The position numbers and the translations under genes were made by a program. The notes under the pieces were generated by a model that saw nothing but the letters and a program-made list of their open reading frames with translations, did not search any database and was not told the origin of the DNA. From Corynebacterium oculi (GTDB lineage Bacteria; Actinomycetota; Actinomycetes; Mycobacteriales; Mycobacteriaceae), in the NCBI RefSeq assembly GCF_001412105.1, contig NZ_LKST01000001.1, forward strand, positions 124,001-188,000: a stretch of 64,000 bases of DNA. The letters are read 5' to 3'. Of this stretch, positions 23,106 to 32,166 are shown in pieces. How positions within the stretch are numbered: the stretch's first letter is position 1; each line of letters opens with the position of its first letter.

Positions 23106-24005
23106 TTACCAGCCTCGCTCCGCCAGGCGGTGCGGCGCGGGAAGATCACCCACGTTGATGCCCACCATGGCCTCGCCCAGGCCGCGCGAGACCTCCGCGA
23201 TCACGGCGGGGTCGTCGTAGGCCGCGGTGGCGCGCACGATGGCGGCGGCGCGGGCGGCGGGGTCGCCGGATTTGAAGATGCCGGAGCCCACAAAGACGCC
23301 GTCGGCCCCCAGCTGCATCATCATCGCGGCGTCGGCGGGGGTGGCCACGCCGCCCGCGGTGAACATCACCACGGGGAGCTTGCCGGTGCGGGCCACCTCG
23401 GCCACGAGGTCATAGGGGGCGGCCAGATCCTTGGCGGCGGCGTAGAGTTCCTCCTCGCGCAGGTGGCGCAGAGCGGCGATCTCCTCGGTGATGGTGCGGA
23501 TGTGGCGGGTGGCCTCGGAGACGTCTCCCGTTCCGGCCTCCCCCTTGGAGCGGATCATGGCCGCGCCCTCGGCGATGCGGCGCAGCGCCTCGCTCAGGTT
23601 GGTGGCGCCGCAGACGAAGGGCACGGTGAAGGGCTGCTTGTTGATGTGGTGGGTGTAGTCGGCGGGGGAGAGGACCTCGGATTCGTCGATGAAGTCCACC
23701 TTGAGGGATTCCAGCACCTGGGCCTCCACGAAGTGCCCAATGCGAGCCTTGGCCATCACGGGAATGCTCACGGCGTCAATGATTCCCTCGATGAGGTCGG
23801 GATCGGACATGCGGGCCACGCCGCCCTGGGCGCGAATATCTGCGGGCACGCGCTCCAAGGCCATCACGGCCACGGCGCCAGCCTCCTCGGCGATCTTTGC
23901 CTGATCGGGGGTGACCACGTCCATGATGACGCCGCCTTTGAGCATGTCGGCCAAGCCGCGCTTGACCAGGGGGGAACCGGTGGTGGATTGAGTCATGGGG
24001 GCCAT
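23106..24005 (-). CDS. pdxS: Pyridoxal 5'-phosphate synthase lyase subunit
   Basis: A 299-residue PdxS. It builds pyridoxal phosphate from ribose 5-phosphate, glyceraldehyde 3-phosphate and ammonia from PdxT. KGGVIMDV with the first active lysine, [10 protein letters not shown], and [11 protein letters not shown] are family hallmarks. Divergent from the thiolase gene across a 229-base region. A MocR regulator that could be PdxR is 8 kb away. Confidence 0.96.
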   Translation of the reverse strand: MAPMTQSTTGSPLVKRGLADMLKGGVIMDVVTPDQAKIAEEAGAVAVMALERVPADIRAQGGVARMSDPDLIEGIIDAVSIPVMAKARIGHFVEAQVLESLKVDFIDESEVLSPADYTHHINKQPFTVPFVCGATNLSEALRRIAEGAAMIRSKGEAGTGDVSEATRHIRTITEEIAALRHLREEELYAAAKDLAAPYDLVAEVARTGKLPVVMFTAGGVATPADAAMMMQLGADGVFVGSGIFKSGDPAARAAAIVRATAAYDDPAVIAEVSRGLGEAMVGINVGDLPAPHRLAERGW

Positions 24006-24234
24006 TATGAGCGCGGCGATGGTCCAATCCTAGTGCCAATTCTGGGATATTTTTTTGTACCACTCCCGACTGGCCGCCCCTGTGTCCTGTCGGGACATTG
24101 CGGCTTGTGGTGACCACCATTACAGTGGGGGAGGTTGCTGCGAATCACCATTCGTCTGTGTGCCTGGGTGCGCTGGGCGCGTCGGGGCGAGCGGCGCAGC
24201 CGACAACGGCACCTGAGAACTAAGGAGCAAGAAC

Positions 24235-25398
24235 ATGTCGGAATCCGTCTACATCGTTGAATCCGCGCGATCCCCCATCGGAACATTCCTGGGGTCCCTA
24301 TCCTCCTGCACCCCCATCGACCTGGGCGCTCACGTGGCCAAGGCGGTGATCGAGCGCTCCGGCGCCCCCGCCGACGCCTTCGACGCCTCCGTGTTTGCCA
24401 ACGTGGTTACCTCCCGCCCGCGCGACGTATATACCCCCCGCGCGGTAGCCCTGGAGGCGGGCCTGCCCCAGTCCAGCCACGCCTACGCCGTCAACCGCCT
24501 CTGCGGCTCCGGCGTTCAGGCCATCGTCAGCGCCGCGCAGCAGATGATCACCGGCGATAGCAGCCTCGCGCTCGTCGGCGGCACCGAGGTCATGAGCGCC
24601 GCCCCGTATTCCATTCCCGGAATGCGCAAGGGCATCAAGATGGGCGACGGCACCCTGGATGACTGGCTCACCGGCGCGCTCACCGACCCCATGGGCAACG
24701 GCATCATGGGTATCACTGCGGAAAACATCGCGGAGAAGTTCGGCATCAGCCGCGAGCGGCAGGACGAGTACGCCCTGGAATCCCAGCGCCGCGCCCGCGC
24801 GGCCATCGACGAGGGGCGCTTCACCGAGCAGATCGTGCCCGTGCCGGTGCGCGGCGGCGAGTTCACCACCGACGAGCACCCCCGCGAGACCTCCCTGGAG
24901 GGGCTGGCCAAGCTGCGCCCGACCTTCCGTAAGGAGGGCACCGTCACCGCCGGTAATGCCTCGGGCATCAACGACGCCGCCGCCGTCACCGTCATGGCCA
25001 GCCAGAGCGCCGTGGACGAACACGGACTCAACCCCCAGGCCCGCGTGGTGAGCTGGGGCATCGCCGGTTGCGACCCCAAGTACATGGGCCTGGGCCCGGT
25101 GGGGGCCGTGCCCAAGGCGCTGAAGAAGGCCGGCTTGACCCTGGAGGACATCGACCTCATCGAGTCCAACGAGGCCTTCGCCGCGCAGTGCCTGGCGGTA
25201 TCTGATCAATTGGGATTCGATCCGGCCAAGACCAACGTCGATGGCGGAGCCATCGCCCTGGGCCATCCGATCGGCGCCACCGGCGTGATCCTGACCACCA
25301 AGCTCATCGCCCGCCTGCGCGCCACCGGCGGCCGCTACGGCCTGGTCACGCTGTGCATCGGCGGCGGCCAGGGCATCGCTTTGATTCTGGAGGTTTAA
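24235..25398 (+). CDS. Acetyl-CoA C-acyltransferase (thiolase)
   Basis: A 387-residue thiolase. The acylated cysteine lies in NRLCGSGVQAI (about residue 90), the GHPIGATG histidine motif and the C-terminal CIGGGQG cysteine motif are intact. It cleaves 3-ketoacyl-CoA with CoA, or runs in reverse. ATG at 24235 follows AAGGAG. The two-domain FadB-type gene follows after 4 bases, so this is the FadA-type partner of a beta-oxidation complex. Confidence 0.94.
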   Translation: MSESVYIVESARSPIGTFLGSLSSCTPIDLGAHVAKAVIERSGAPADAFDASVFANVVTSRPRDVYTPRAVALEAGLPQSSHAYAVNRLCGSGVQAIVSAAQQMITGDSSLALVGGTEVMSAAPYSIPGMRKGIKMGDGTLDDWLTGALTDPMGNGIMGITAENIAEKFGISRERQDEYALESQRRARAAIDEGRFTEQIVPVPVRGGEFTTDEHPRETSLEGLAKLRPTFRKEGTVTAGNASGINDAAAVTVMASQSAVDEHGLNPQARVVSWGIAGCDPKYMGLGPVGAVPKALKKAGLTLEDIDLIESNEAFAAQCLAVSDQLGFDPAKTNVDGGAIALGHPIGATGVILTTKLIARLRATGGRYGLVTLCIGGGQGIALILEV

Positions 25399-25402
25399 GC
25401 AT

Positions 25403-27592
25403 ATGTCTGCCACGAACACCATTCGCACCGCCGCCGTCTTTGGCGCGGGCTCCATGGGCGCGGGGATCGCCGCCCACCTGGCCAACGCCGGGGTGAAGGT
25501 CCACCTGCTTGATATTCCCGCCGAGGGCGAGGATCGGGACGCCCGGGCCAAGAAGGGGATTGAACTTCAGCTCAAGCGGCACGGCTTCATGCGCCCGGAA
25601 TACGCGGACAACGTGATTCCCGGCAACGTGGAGGATCACCTCGATCGCCTGGCCGAGGCGGAGTGGATCGTCGAGGCCGTCTTTGAGGATCTCAAGGTCA
25701 AACAGGACACCTTCCGCCGTATCGACGCCCACCGCACCCCCGGCACCCCGGTGAGCTCCAATACCTCCACCATTCCGCTCGCAGAACTCCTCGGTGGCCT
25801 GGACGAGTCCTTCCGCAAGGACTTTGCCATCACGCACTTTTTCAACCCGCCGCGCGTCATGCGGTTGGTGGAACTGGTGGCGGGCCCGGATACCCGCCCG
25901 GAGGTTACCCAGGCGCTCACGCAGGTGCTGGAGCGCCAGCTGGGCAAGGTGATCGTGGACTGCCGCGATACCCCCGGCTTCATCGCCAACCGCATCGGTA
26001 ACTTCTGGATGGCGGCCGGCGCCCACATCGCCTTCGAGCAGGGCATCGCCCCGGAGCAGGCGGACACCGCCTTCGGCCGCGCCTTCGGCATACCGCGCAC
26101 CGGGATCTTTGGCCTCTTTGACTACGTGGGCCTGCAACTGGTGCCCGCGATCTGGGGATCGCTGCTCTCCGCCCTGCCGGAGCAAGATGCCTACCACCGC
26201 TTTGACATCACGCAGCGCCCGGAGTTCACCACCCTGCTGGACAAGGGTTTCACCGGGCGCACCGCGCAGTCCGGCTTCTACCGGGGACGCGAGGAGGTCT
26301 TTGACTTCGCCGCCGGGGATTACCGGCCGCGTGAGAAGTACGCGGTGCCCGGCGACGCCCGCGAACTCCTCACCGCGGACACCCCCGAGGGGCGCTACGC
26401 CAAGGACGTGCTGCTGACCACCCTGACCTACTGCTGCGAGACCGCCCCCGAGATCTGCGACGCGGTGGATGCCATCGACTCCGCGATGGCCCTGGGCTAC
26501 GGCTGGAAGAAGGGCCCCTTTGCCCTGGCAGACTCCCTGGGCGTGGAGTGGTTGGCCTCCCTCTACGAGGGAGAGGCACCGGAGCTTTTGACTGCCGCAG
26601 TCCAGGCCGGTGGCTTTTACGCGGATGGAAAGGTGCTGGGCAGCGACGGCATCCCGCAGGCTCCCCGCGAGCGCGAGGGGGTGGTCAAGGTGGCCGATCT
26701 GGTGGTAGACGCCGAGGTCATCGCCCAGAATGACGCCGCCACCGTGTTCAAGCGCGCCGACGGCATCGCCGTGTACACCTTCACCACCCCGATGAACGCC
26801 TGTAGTGTCGCGGCCCTGGACATCATGCGCGAGGTGGCGCAGCGCACCGACATTCGGGCCCTGGTGATCGCCTCCGATAACCCCACGGCGTTCTGCGCGG
26901 GAGCCGATCTGCCCACGATCGCCCGCCTGGCGGCCACGGGTGAGGCCGAGGCCGCCTACGAGGTGGTGCGCGCCGGGGCCGTCTCCCTCCAAGCCTTGCG
27001 CGATGCCGCCTTCCCCGTGGTGGGGGCCGTGCGTGGCGTGGCCCTGGGCGGCGGCCTGGAACTGCTGCTGCACACGGACGCCTCCGTGATCCACGCGGAG
27101 ACCCGCGTGGGCTTCCCGGAGCGTTCTGTGGGGCTCTTCCCCGGTTGGGGCGGCACCGTGCGCGTGCTGGAGCGCCTGGTGGAGATGGGGGTGGAGAAGC
27201 CGCATGAAAAGGCCTTTGCCATGCTGCTGAACACCAAGCCGATCCCGGCGGTGAACCTCCCGCTGCTGCGCGCGGCGGATCGGGTGGTGCTCTCCCCGGA
27301 TCACGTGATCGCGGACGCCTTCGCGCTGGCCGAGGAGCTGGCCGAGGGATACCAGCCCCCGGCCCCGGGGAAGCTGCCGCTGTACCCCGGCGAGCTGAGC
27401 TTTGAGGAGGGCAGTGAGACGGATAAGGCCATCGGCGCGGCCCTGGCCCGCGAGTACGCCGGCGAGGGCGAGATCGACGCCCACGAGCTTGGCCTGCGGG
27501 AGAGCCACGAGGCCTCCGCCGTGCTGGTGCAGCCTAAGAATGCGGAGCGCGCCATGCACATGGCCAAGACGCGCAAGCCGCTGAACAACTAG
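25403..27592 (+). CDS. Bifunctional 3-hydroxyacyl-CoA dehydrogenase/enoyl-CoA hydratase
   Basis: A 729-residue fusion. The N-terminal dehydrogenase (GAGSMGAGIAAHLANAG; FFNPPRVMRLVELVAG; then the C-terminal HCDH part to about residue 420) comes before a crotonase domain (about 450-690; GVALGGGLELLLHTD and FPERSVGLFPGWGG). This order is the reverse of E. coli FadB but is known in other bacteria. It would hydrate enoyl-CoA and oxidise the 3-hydroxy product with NAD. Translationally coupled to the thiolase. A bidirectional terminator follows. Confidence 0.93.
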   Translation: MSATNTIRTAAVFGAGSMGAGIAAHLANAGVKVHLLDIPAEGEDRDARAKKGIELQLKRHGFMRPEYADNVIPGNVEDHLDRLAEAEWIVEAVFEDLKVKQDTFRRIDAHRTPGTPVSSNTSTIPLAELLGGLDESFRKDFAITHFFNPPRVMRLVELVAGPDTRPEVTQALTQVLERQLGKVIVDCRDTPGFIANRIGNFWMAAGAHIAFEQGIAPEQADTAFGRAFGIPRTGIFGLFDYVGLQLVPAIWGSLLSALPEQDAYHRFDITQRPEFTTLLDKGFTGRTAQSGFYRGREEVFDFAAGDYRPREKYAVPGDARELLTADTPEGRYAKDVLLTTLTYCCETAPEICDAVDAIDSAMALGYGWKKGPFALADSLGVEWLASLYEGEAPELLTAAVQAGGFYADGKVLGSDGIPQAPREREGVVKVADLVVDAEVIAQNDAATVFKRADGIAVYTFTTPMNACSVAALDIMREVAQRTDIRALVIASDNPTAFCAGADLPTIARLAATGEAEAAYEVVRAGAVSLQALRDAAFPVVGAVRGVALGGGLELLLHTDASVIHAETRVGFPERSVGLFPGWGGTVRVLERLVEMGVEKPHEKAFAMLLNTKPIPAVNLPLLRAADRVVLSPDHVIADAFALAEELAEGYQPPAPGKLPLYPGELSFEEGSETDKAIGAALAREYAGEGEIDAHELGLRESHEASAVLVQPKNAERAMHMAKTRKPLNN

Positions 27593-27625
27593 CGCGGCTG
27601 GGTCACAGAAAATAACGCAGAACGG

Positions 27626-27666
27626 GGCCCGGCCTCTCGGCATTAACTCAGCCGGGAGGCCGGGCC
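27626..27666. terminator. Bidirectional terminator between convergent genes
   Basis: GGCCCGGCCTC (27626-27636) pairs perfectly with GAGGCCGGGCC (27656-27666). It lies between the fadB-type gene and the convergent acyl-CoA synthetase gene. Confidence 0.8.
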
Positions 27667-27678
27667 TCATGGCCGTTT

Positions 27679-29187
27679 TTATGCCGCCAGGGGCACCTCG
27701 CGCAGCTCGCGGCGCAGGATCTTGCCCGTGGCGGACTTGGGCACGGAATCTACCACGTCCACGTGCCGGATTTTCTTATACGGCGTCACCCGCTCGGCCA
27801 CCCAGTCCATGATCTCCTGGGGATCGAGCAGGCGGCCTGCGGCGGGAACAACAAAGGCGCGGGGGATCTCTAGCCCCTCGCGGTACGCGCCCACTACGGC
27901 GGCATCGGCGATGTCATTGCGGGTGAGTAGCAGGGCCTCTAACTCGGAGGGGGCCACCTGGTACCCCTTGTATTTGATGACCTCCTTGGCCCGATCCACC
28001 ACGTAGAGTTCCCCGGACTCGCCCTTCTCCACGATGTCGCCGGTGCGCAGCCAGCCTCCGGGGAGGATGGTGGCTGCGGTGGCCTCGGGGTTCTTGAGGT
28101 ATCCCTGCATCACCTGGGGGCCACGAATGAGGAGTTCGCCACGGGTGGGGTGCTCCGCCAGCGTTTCGGGATCAACAAGCCGGCATTCCGTTAGCGGCAG
28201 GGGGCGGCCGATGGAACCGGGATCGGCGGTATCCAGGTCACCCAGCGTGACGATGGGGCTGGCCTCGGTCATGCCGTACCCCTGAACCACTCGGGCGTCC
28301 AGGCGCTTCTCCACCGCGAGGGCAAGCTGGGAATCCAGAGAGGCGGCCGCGGAGACGAGCACCCGCAGCGAGGACATGTCCACTGCCTCCACGGAGGGGT
28401 GCTTGGCGAGCGCCACCGCGATGGGAGGGGCGATGAAGGTGAAGGTGATGCGCTGTTCCTCGTGGGTGCGCAGGAAGAGCGAGAGATCGAAGCGGGCCAT
28501 GGTAAAGATGTGCGCCCGCTGCACCAGCGGGAGGGTAAGCAAGATGGTCAGCCCGTAGATGTGGCTAAAGGGCAAGGGGGCGAGGACGCGGGCCTGGCTG
28601 GTCAGCCCGAGGGCCTCGACGGCCCCGCGCGCCTGGAAGATATTGGCCACCAGGTTACGGTGGCTGAGCTTGACCCCCTTGGGCGAACCCGTGGTGCCGG
28701 AGGAAAAGGGAATGCAGGCCAGGGAGTGGTCGGGATCGAGGGATACGTCCGGGGCGGGGAGCCCCTCGCGGTAAATGCTGGGGAGAGTGGAAGCCGGGAG
28801 GAAGAGGGCGCTCATGCTGGCGGAGCCGAGGGATTCGAGGGCGCTAAGCAACAGGACGGCACCGGAGTCGGAGACGATGCCCAGGGTGTCCTTCTGGTTG
28901 AGGAGCATGCCCATCGGGGTGGCGGTGGCCCCGGCCCGCAGCACTCCGTAGAAGGCCACGGCGAAGTCGATGGAGCTGGGCAATTGCACGGCCACAACGT
29001 CACCCGGCCCGATGCCCCGCGCGGCGAGGTAACCGGCGAAGGCGTCGATCATGGCGCGAAGTTCGCCATAGGTGACGTGCTTGCCGGTGTCCACCTCCGT
29101 GATGGCGGGGCGGTGTGCGTCGGCGGCGGAGAGGCCGTCAAAGACGCGGTCGTAGAGGGAACATGAAGGCGGAAGAGGCAGAGACAT
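27679..29187 (-). CDS. Acyl-CoA synthetase (AMP-forming, 4-coumarate-CoA ligase-like)
   Basis: A 502-residue ANL-superfamily ligase: P-loop FSSGTTGSPKGVKLSHRN (about residue 160), A5 region GYGMTEASP, A8 GWLRTGDI and the catalytic lysine in PKSATGKILRRELRE near the C-terminus. It activates a carboxylic acid with ATP and CoA, feeding the adjacent beta-oxidation enzymes. Chain-length preference cannot be read. AGGAGG directly before the ATG gives strong translation. Confidence 0.92.
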   Translation of the reverse strand: MSLPLPPSCSLYDRVFDGLSAADAHRPAITEVDTGKHVTYGELRAMIDAFAGYLAARGIGPGDVVAVQLPSSIDFAVAFYGVLRAGATATPMGMLLNQKDTLGIVSDSGAVLLLSALESLGSASMSALFLPASTLPSIYREGLPAPDVSLDPDHSLACIPFSSGTTGSPKGVKLSHRNLVANIFQARGAVEALGLTSQARVLAPLPFSHIYGLTILLTLPLVQRAHIFTMARFDLSLFLRTHEEQRITFTFIAPPIAVALAKHPSVEAVDMSSLRVLVSAAASLDSQLALAVEKRLDARVVQGYGMTEASPIVTLGDLDTADPGSIGRPLPLTECRLVDPETLAEHPTRGELLIRGPQVMQGYLKNPEATAATILPGGWLRTGDIVEKGESGELYVVDRAKEVIKYKGYQVAPSELEALLLTRNDIADAAVVGAYREGLEIPRAFVVPAAGRLLDPQEIMDWVAERVTPYKKIRHVDVVDSVPKSATGKILRRELREVPLAA

Positions 29188-29295
29188 GGAACCTCCTTAG
29201 ATTCCTTGAAGAAATGACTTAAGGGGTAAGTATGTTCCACATCTCTACGAAAGTCAAAAAGAATCCCCCGTCACTGTCGTGGCGGGGGTGAGGGG

Positions 29296-30150
29296 CTAGC
29301 TTCCGAACTTCTCCAGCAGCGCCAGGGCTGATTCCTTGCCCAGCCGGTGCGCGGCCAGGGGGCTATCGCCGGTGAGCAGATTGCGGTCGCGCAGGGTGGC
29401 GCCGGTCATGTCCTCGTTGGCGATCTCTAGGCCTGCCTCGCGTAGTTTCTCCCCGAGCCTCCAGGGCATCTCCCCGGGGAGGTAGCCGATCTCCAAGTTC
29501 GCCCCAAAGTCCAGGCGATCCGGGAATACCGTGATCCGATACCCCGCCAGGGGGTTGCCGCCTCGCCCCACCCCGGCCGCGAGCAGGGCGGCGGGCCCGT
29601 GGCAGAGCGTGATGATGAGGCGATCCTCGCGGAGGAAGAAGTCTAGGGCGTCGCGCAGGTCGGCGCTGTGCGGCAACCCATTCATGGCCGCGTGCCCGCC
29701 CGGAATGAAGACGGCCGCGTAATCCTCCAACCCGGAGGCTAGCAGCGTGGAAAGCCTGTGCGGGGCCTTGAATGCCTCCCTCGTGGCCTCCCAGGCAGAG
29801 GCCACGGCCTGATCCTCGCGGGGGTAGGCCCACCACTCGAACTTACCGGGGCCGCCGCTGAGGGTGGCCACGTCCACGCGGTATCCGGCCTCAAGGATGT
29901 GATGGAGGGGCAGGAGGGTTTCCACCGGGTGATTGCCGGTGGAGAAGAACGTGCCGTTGCGCATGAGCATGTAGCGCTCGTCGGCGGCGATCACCAGCAC
30001 CTTCCAGCGGCCCCCGGTGTACTTTTCCTCGGTGGCAAGGCCGTCGAAGTTGGTGACGGGTGCGGTGTATTGGCTCAAAGAATAGGGCGAGGGATAGAAG
30101 GCGTTGTCCTCGCTGCGATCCGGGGTGGGGGTGCGATCCTGGGTGCTCAT
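29296..30150 (-). CDS. hchA: DJ-1/PfpI-family protein, HchA-like (glyoxalase III/protein deglycase)
   Basis: A 284-residue protein matching the length of HchA (Hsp31). The nucleophile cysteine lies in LIITLCHGPAALLAAG, with FIPGGHAAMNGLP ahead of it and the N-terminal glutamate region (VETLLPLHHILEAG). It detoxifies methylglyoxal to lactate without glutathione; deglycase and chaperone activities are debated. ATG at 30150 is chosen because homology starts there; the frame is open back to 30258. It is inserted among fatty acid genes without an obvious functional tie. Confidence 0.88.
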   Translation of the reverse strand: MSTQDRTPTPDRSEDNAFYPSPYSLSQYTAPVTNFDGLATEEKYTGGRWKVLVIAADERYMLMRNGTFFSTGNHPVETLLPLHHILEAGYRVDVATLSGGPGKFEWWAYPREDQAVASAWEATREAFKAPHRLSTLLASGLEDYAAVFIPGGHAAMNGLPHSADLRDALDFFLREDRLIITLCHGPAALLAAGVGRGGNPLAGYRITVFPDRLDFGANLEIGYLPGEMPWRLGEKLREAGLEIANEDMTGATLRDRNLLTGDSPLAAHRLGKESALALLEKFGS

Positions 30151-30294
30151 GGGTGGCCTTTCTGCGGTTGTGGCGGCGTAGCCGTTAGCCTTACCCACGG
30201 TAGAGGAGTGCGGGGGATCGTGCCCGGATACCGGAGAAGCCCCGGTGCCGCCGACCATGCGGCCGGGGCACCGGGGCGGGGTGGCGTGATCGGC

Positions 30295-31470
30295 CTAGCG
30301 GTAGGCGCTGACCCCGGTGATGGTCTTGCCCACGATGAGGGACTGGATGGTGTCCGTGCCCTCGTAGGTGTGCAGGGCCTCGATGTCCACCATGTGCCGG
30401 ATCACATCGTTTTCCAGCAGGATACCCACGCCGCCGAGCATGTCGCGCGCGTTGGCGGCGATGGCGCGGGCCTTGCGGGTGTTATGCACCTTGGCCAGGG
30501 CGGCCTGCTTATCGGACAACGTGCCGTTCTCCTCCATCTCCAGCAGGCGGCGGCAGTACAGGCCCATCGAAACGACGTCCTGGAGCATGTCGGAGAGGCG
30601 CTGCTGAATGATCTGGAAGCTCGCCAGGGGCTTGCCAAACTGGATGCGCTCTTGGGCGTAGGACAGCGCCTTCTCGTAGCAGGCGATACCCAGGCCCAGG
30701 GCGGCCCAGGCCACCGCGATGCGGGTGCCGGCCAGGATCTCGGCGGTGTCGCGGAAGGAGTGGGCGTGCGGCAGGCGGTTTTCCAGCGGAATACGCACGT
30801 TATCCAGCTCGATCTCGGCCTGGAAGATGGCGCGCAGCGAGGCCTTGCCGGTGATGGTGGTGGCGTTGTAGCCGGGGGCGTCCTGCGGGACGATGAACCC
30901 GCCCACCTGGCCGTCCTCCATGCGGGCCCACACGATAGTGATGTGCCCCACGCTGCCCTGGCCGATCCACTTCTTGGCGCCGTTGATGACCCACTCGTCG
31001 CCATCGCGCACGGCGGTGGTCTCCAGGCCGATGGAATCGGAACCGTGATCGGGCTCGGTGAGGGCGAAGGCGCCGAGTACCTCGCAGCGGGCCATGGGGG
31101 CGAGATACTTTTCCTTCTGCTCCTCGGAACCGCAGGCCGCGATCGAGCGCATGGCCAGGCCGGATTGCACCACCACGGCGGTGCCGATGGAGCCGTCCAG
31201 GCGGCCCAGCTCCATGGTGACCAGGCGGTTGGCGCGGATGCTCATGGGCTCGAAGCCGGGGATGTCGATGCCATCGCGCACCAGGCCGTACTCGGCGGCT
31301 CGCTTGACCAGGGGGATCCGGTACTCGGCCTTCTCCCAGGCGTCGTTGACCTGATCGCGTACCTCGTCCGCGTAGGCACGGGTGGCGTTCCAGTACTCCA
31401 GATCCTTGCCGTCCACGTCGGCGAAGATCTGGTAGAAGTCTGCGGTGCTGTTGCTCAGGGGAGTGGACAT
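30295..31470 (-). CDS. Acyl-CoA dehydrogenase (glutaryl-CoA dehydrogenase-like)
   Basis: A 391-residue FAD enzyme. FALTEPDHGSDSIGLETTA and WVINGAKKWIGQGS are FAD/substrate motifs, and the catalytic base is in HTYEGTDTIQSLIVGK, the pattern of the glutaryl-CoA dehydrogenase branch. It would oxidise an acyl-CoA to the enoyl-CoA used by the FadB-type enzyme. It is divergent from the tetR gene, with two palindromes in between, and so is the likely target of that regulator. Confidence 0.92.
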   Translation of the reverse strand: MSTPLSNSTADFYQIFADVDGKDLEYWNATRAYADEVRDQVNDAWEKAEYRIPLVKRAAEYGLVRDGIDIPGFEPMSIRANRLVTMELGRLDGSIGTAVVVQSGLAMRSIAACGSEEQKEKYLAPMARCEVLGAFALTEPDHGSDSIGLETTAVRDGDEWVINGAKKWIGQGSVGHITIVWARMEDGQVGGFIVPQDAPGYNATTITGKASLRAIFQAEIELDNVRIPLENRLPHAHSFRDTAEILAGTRIAVAWAALGLGIACYEKALSYAQERIQFGKPLASFQIIQQRLSDMLQDVVSMGLYCRRLLEMEENGTLSDKQAALAKVHNTRKARAIAANARDMLGGVGILLENDVIRHMVDIEALHTYEGTDTIQSLIVGKTITGVSAYR

Positions 31471-31506
31471 GATGGTGACCTACCTTTCAACTAGGGCTAT
31501 CCGCGA

Positions 31507-31522
31507 ACGAATTGCCGTTCGT
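31507..31522. promoter_or_regulatory. Candidate TetR operator, palindrome 1
   Basis: ACGAATTGCCGTTCGT has 5-bp complementary arms around a 6-bp centre. It sits 37 bases upstream of the acyl-CoA dehydrogenase start. Confidence 0.45.
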
Positions 31523-31534
31523 CTTACCAGTGTG

Positions 31535-31547
31535 ATGCGTAACGCAT
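31535..31547. promoter_or_regulatory. Candidate TetR operator, palindrome 2
   Basis: ATGCGTAACGCAT is a perfect 6+1+6 palindrome midway between the divergent acyl-CoA dehydrogenase and tetR starts. Confidence 0.5.
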
Positions 31548-31580
31548 TTTTCGTCAAGTAAGGGGGCGGTATCGGGCAAG

Positions 31581-31586
31581 TAATGT
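31581..31586 (+). promoter_or_regulatory. Putative -10 box of the tetR-mocR operon
   Basis: TAATGT ends 7 nt before the ATG at 31594; no ribosome-binding site is visible, so the message may be leaderless. Confidence 0.35.
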
Positions 31587-31593
31587 TATTCAC

Positions 31594-32166
31594 ATGGCCA
31601 ATCAGCACCGGAGATCGCAGATCGCCGCCGCAGCGCTGACGCTCTTTAGCCAGCGCGGGTACAACGCCACGGGCATGGAGGACATCGCAGGTCACGTGGG
31701 CATAGCCACCTCTAGCCTGTATAACCACGTGGGATCCAAGCGGGAACTGCTCACCGAGGTGATTCTTTCCACCCTGCGCGGGCTGCTGGATAATCATCGC
31801 CTCGGCTTGCGCGGGATCGATGCCCCCAGCGAGCAACTCCACGCGGCCATGCGCCTGCACGTGTGCTACCACGCCCTGCACGCCCAGGCCACCAGGGTGG
31901 TCAACAACGAGATCGCGCATCTCGACGCCCCCTCGCGCGCCCAGGCCACCGAACTACGCCGGGAATACGTGCGGTGCTGGCAACGGATCATCGCCGCAGG
32001 AGTGGACTGCGGGGCCTTCACCGTGGCGGATGCCAAGGTGAGCGCCTACGCCCTCATCGACATGGGGTTGGGGGTGTGCCTGTGGTTTGACCCCCAGGCC
32101 GCCTACAGCGCCGAGGAACTAGGCGCCATGTACGCGGATATGGCGCTGCGCAGCGTGACCCGATGA
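31594..32166 (+). CDS. TetR-family regulator of the acyl-CoA dehydrogenase locus
   Basis: A 190-residue TetR protein: N-terminal helix-turn-helix RGYNATGMEDIAGHVGIATSSLYNHVGSKRELL, then an all-helical ligand domain. Its divergent partner is an acyl-CoA dehydrogenase, so an acyl-CoA or fatty-acid effector is plausible, as for FadR/KstR-type regulators; that is inference. Its stop overlaps the next start (ATGA), joining it to a MocR-type regulator. Confidence 0.88.
   Translation: MANQHRRSQIAAAALTLFSQRGYNATGMEDIAGHVGIATSSLYNHVGSKRELLTEVILSTLRGLLDNHRLGLRGIDAPSEQLHAAMRLHVCYHALHAQATRVVNNEIAHLDAPSRAQATELRREYVRCWQRIIAAGVDCGAFTVADAKVSAYALIDMGLGVCLWFDPQAAYSAEELGAMYADMALRSVTR

Noticed and set aside
25346..27670. 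774-residue open frame opposite the FadB-type gene
   Set aside because: A GC-composition shadow of a well-supported gene; low-complexity product.
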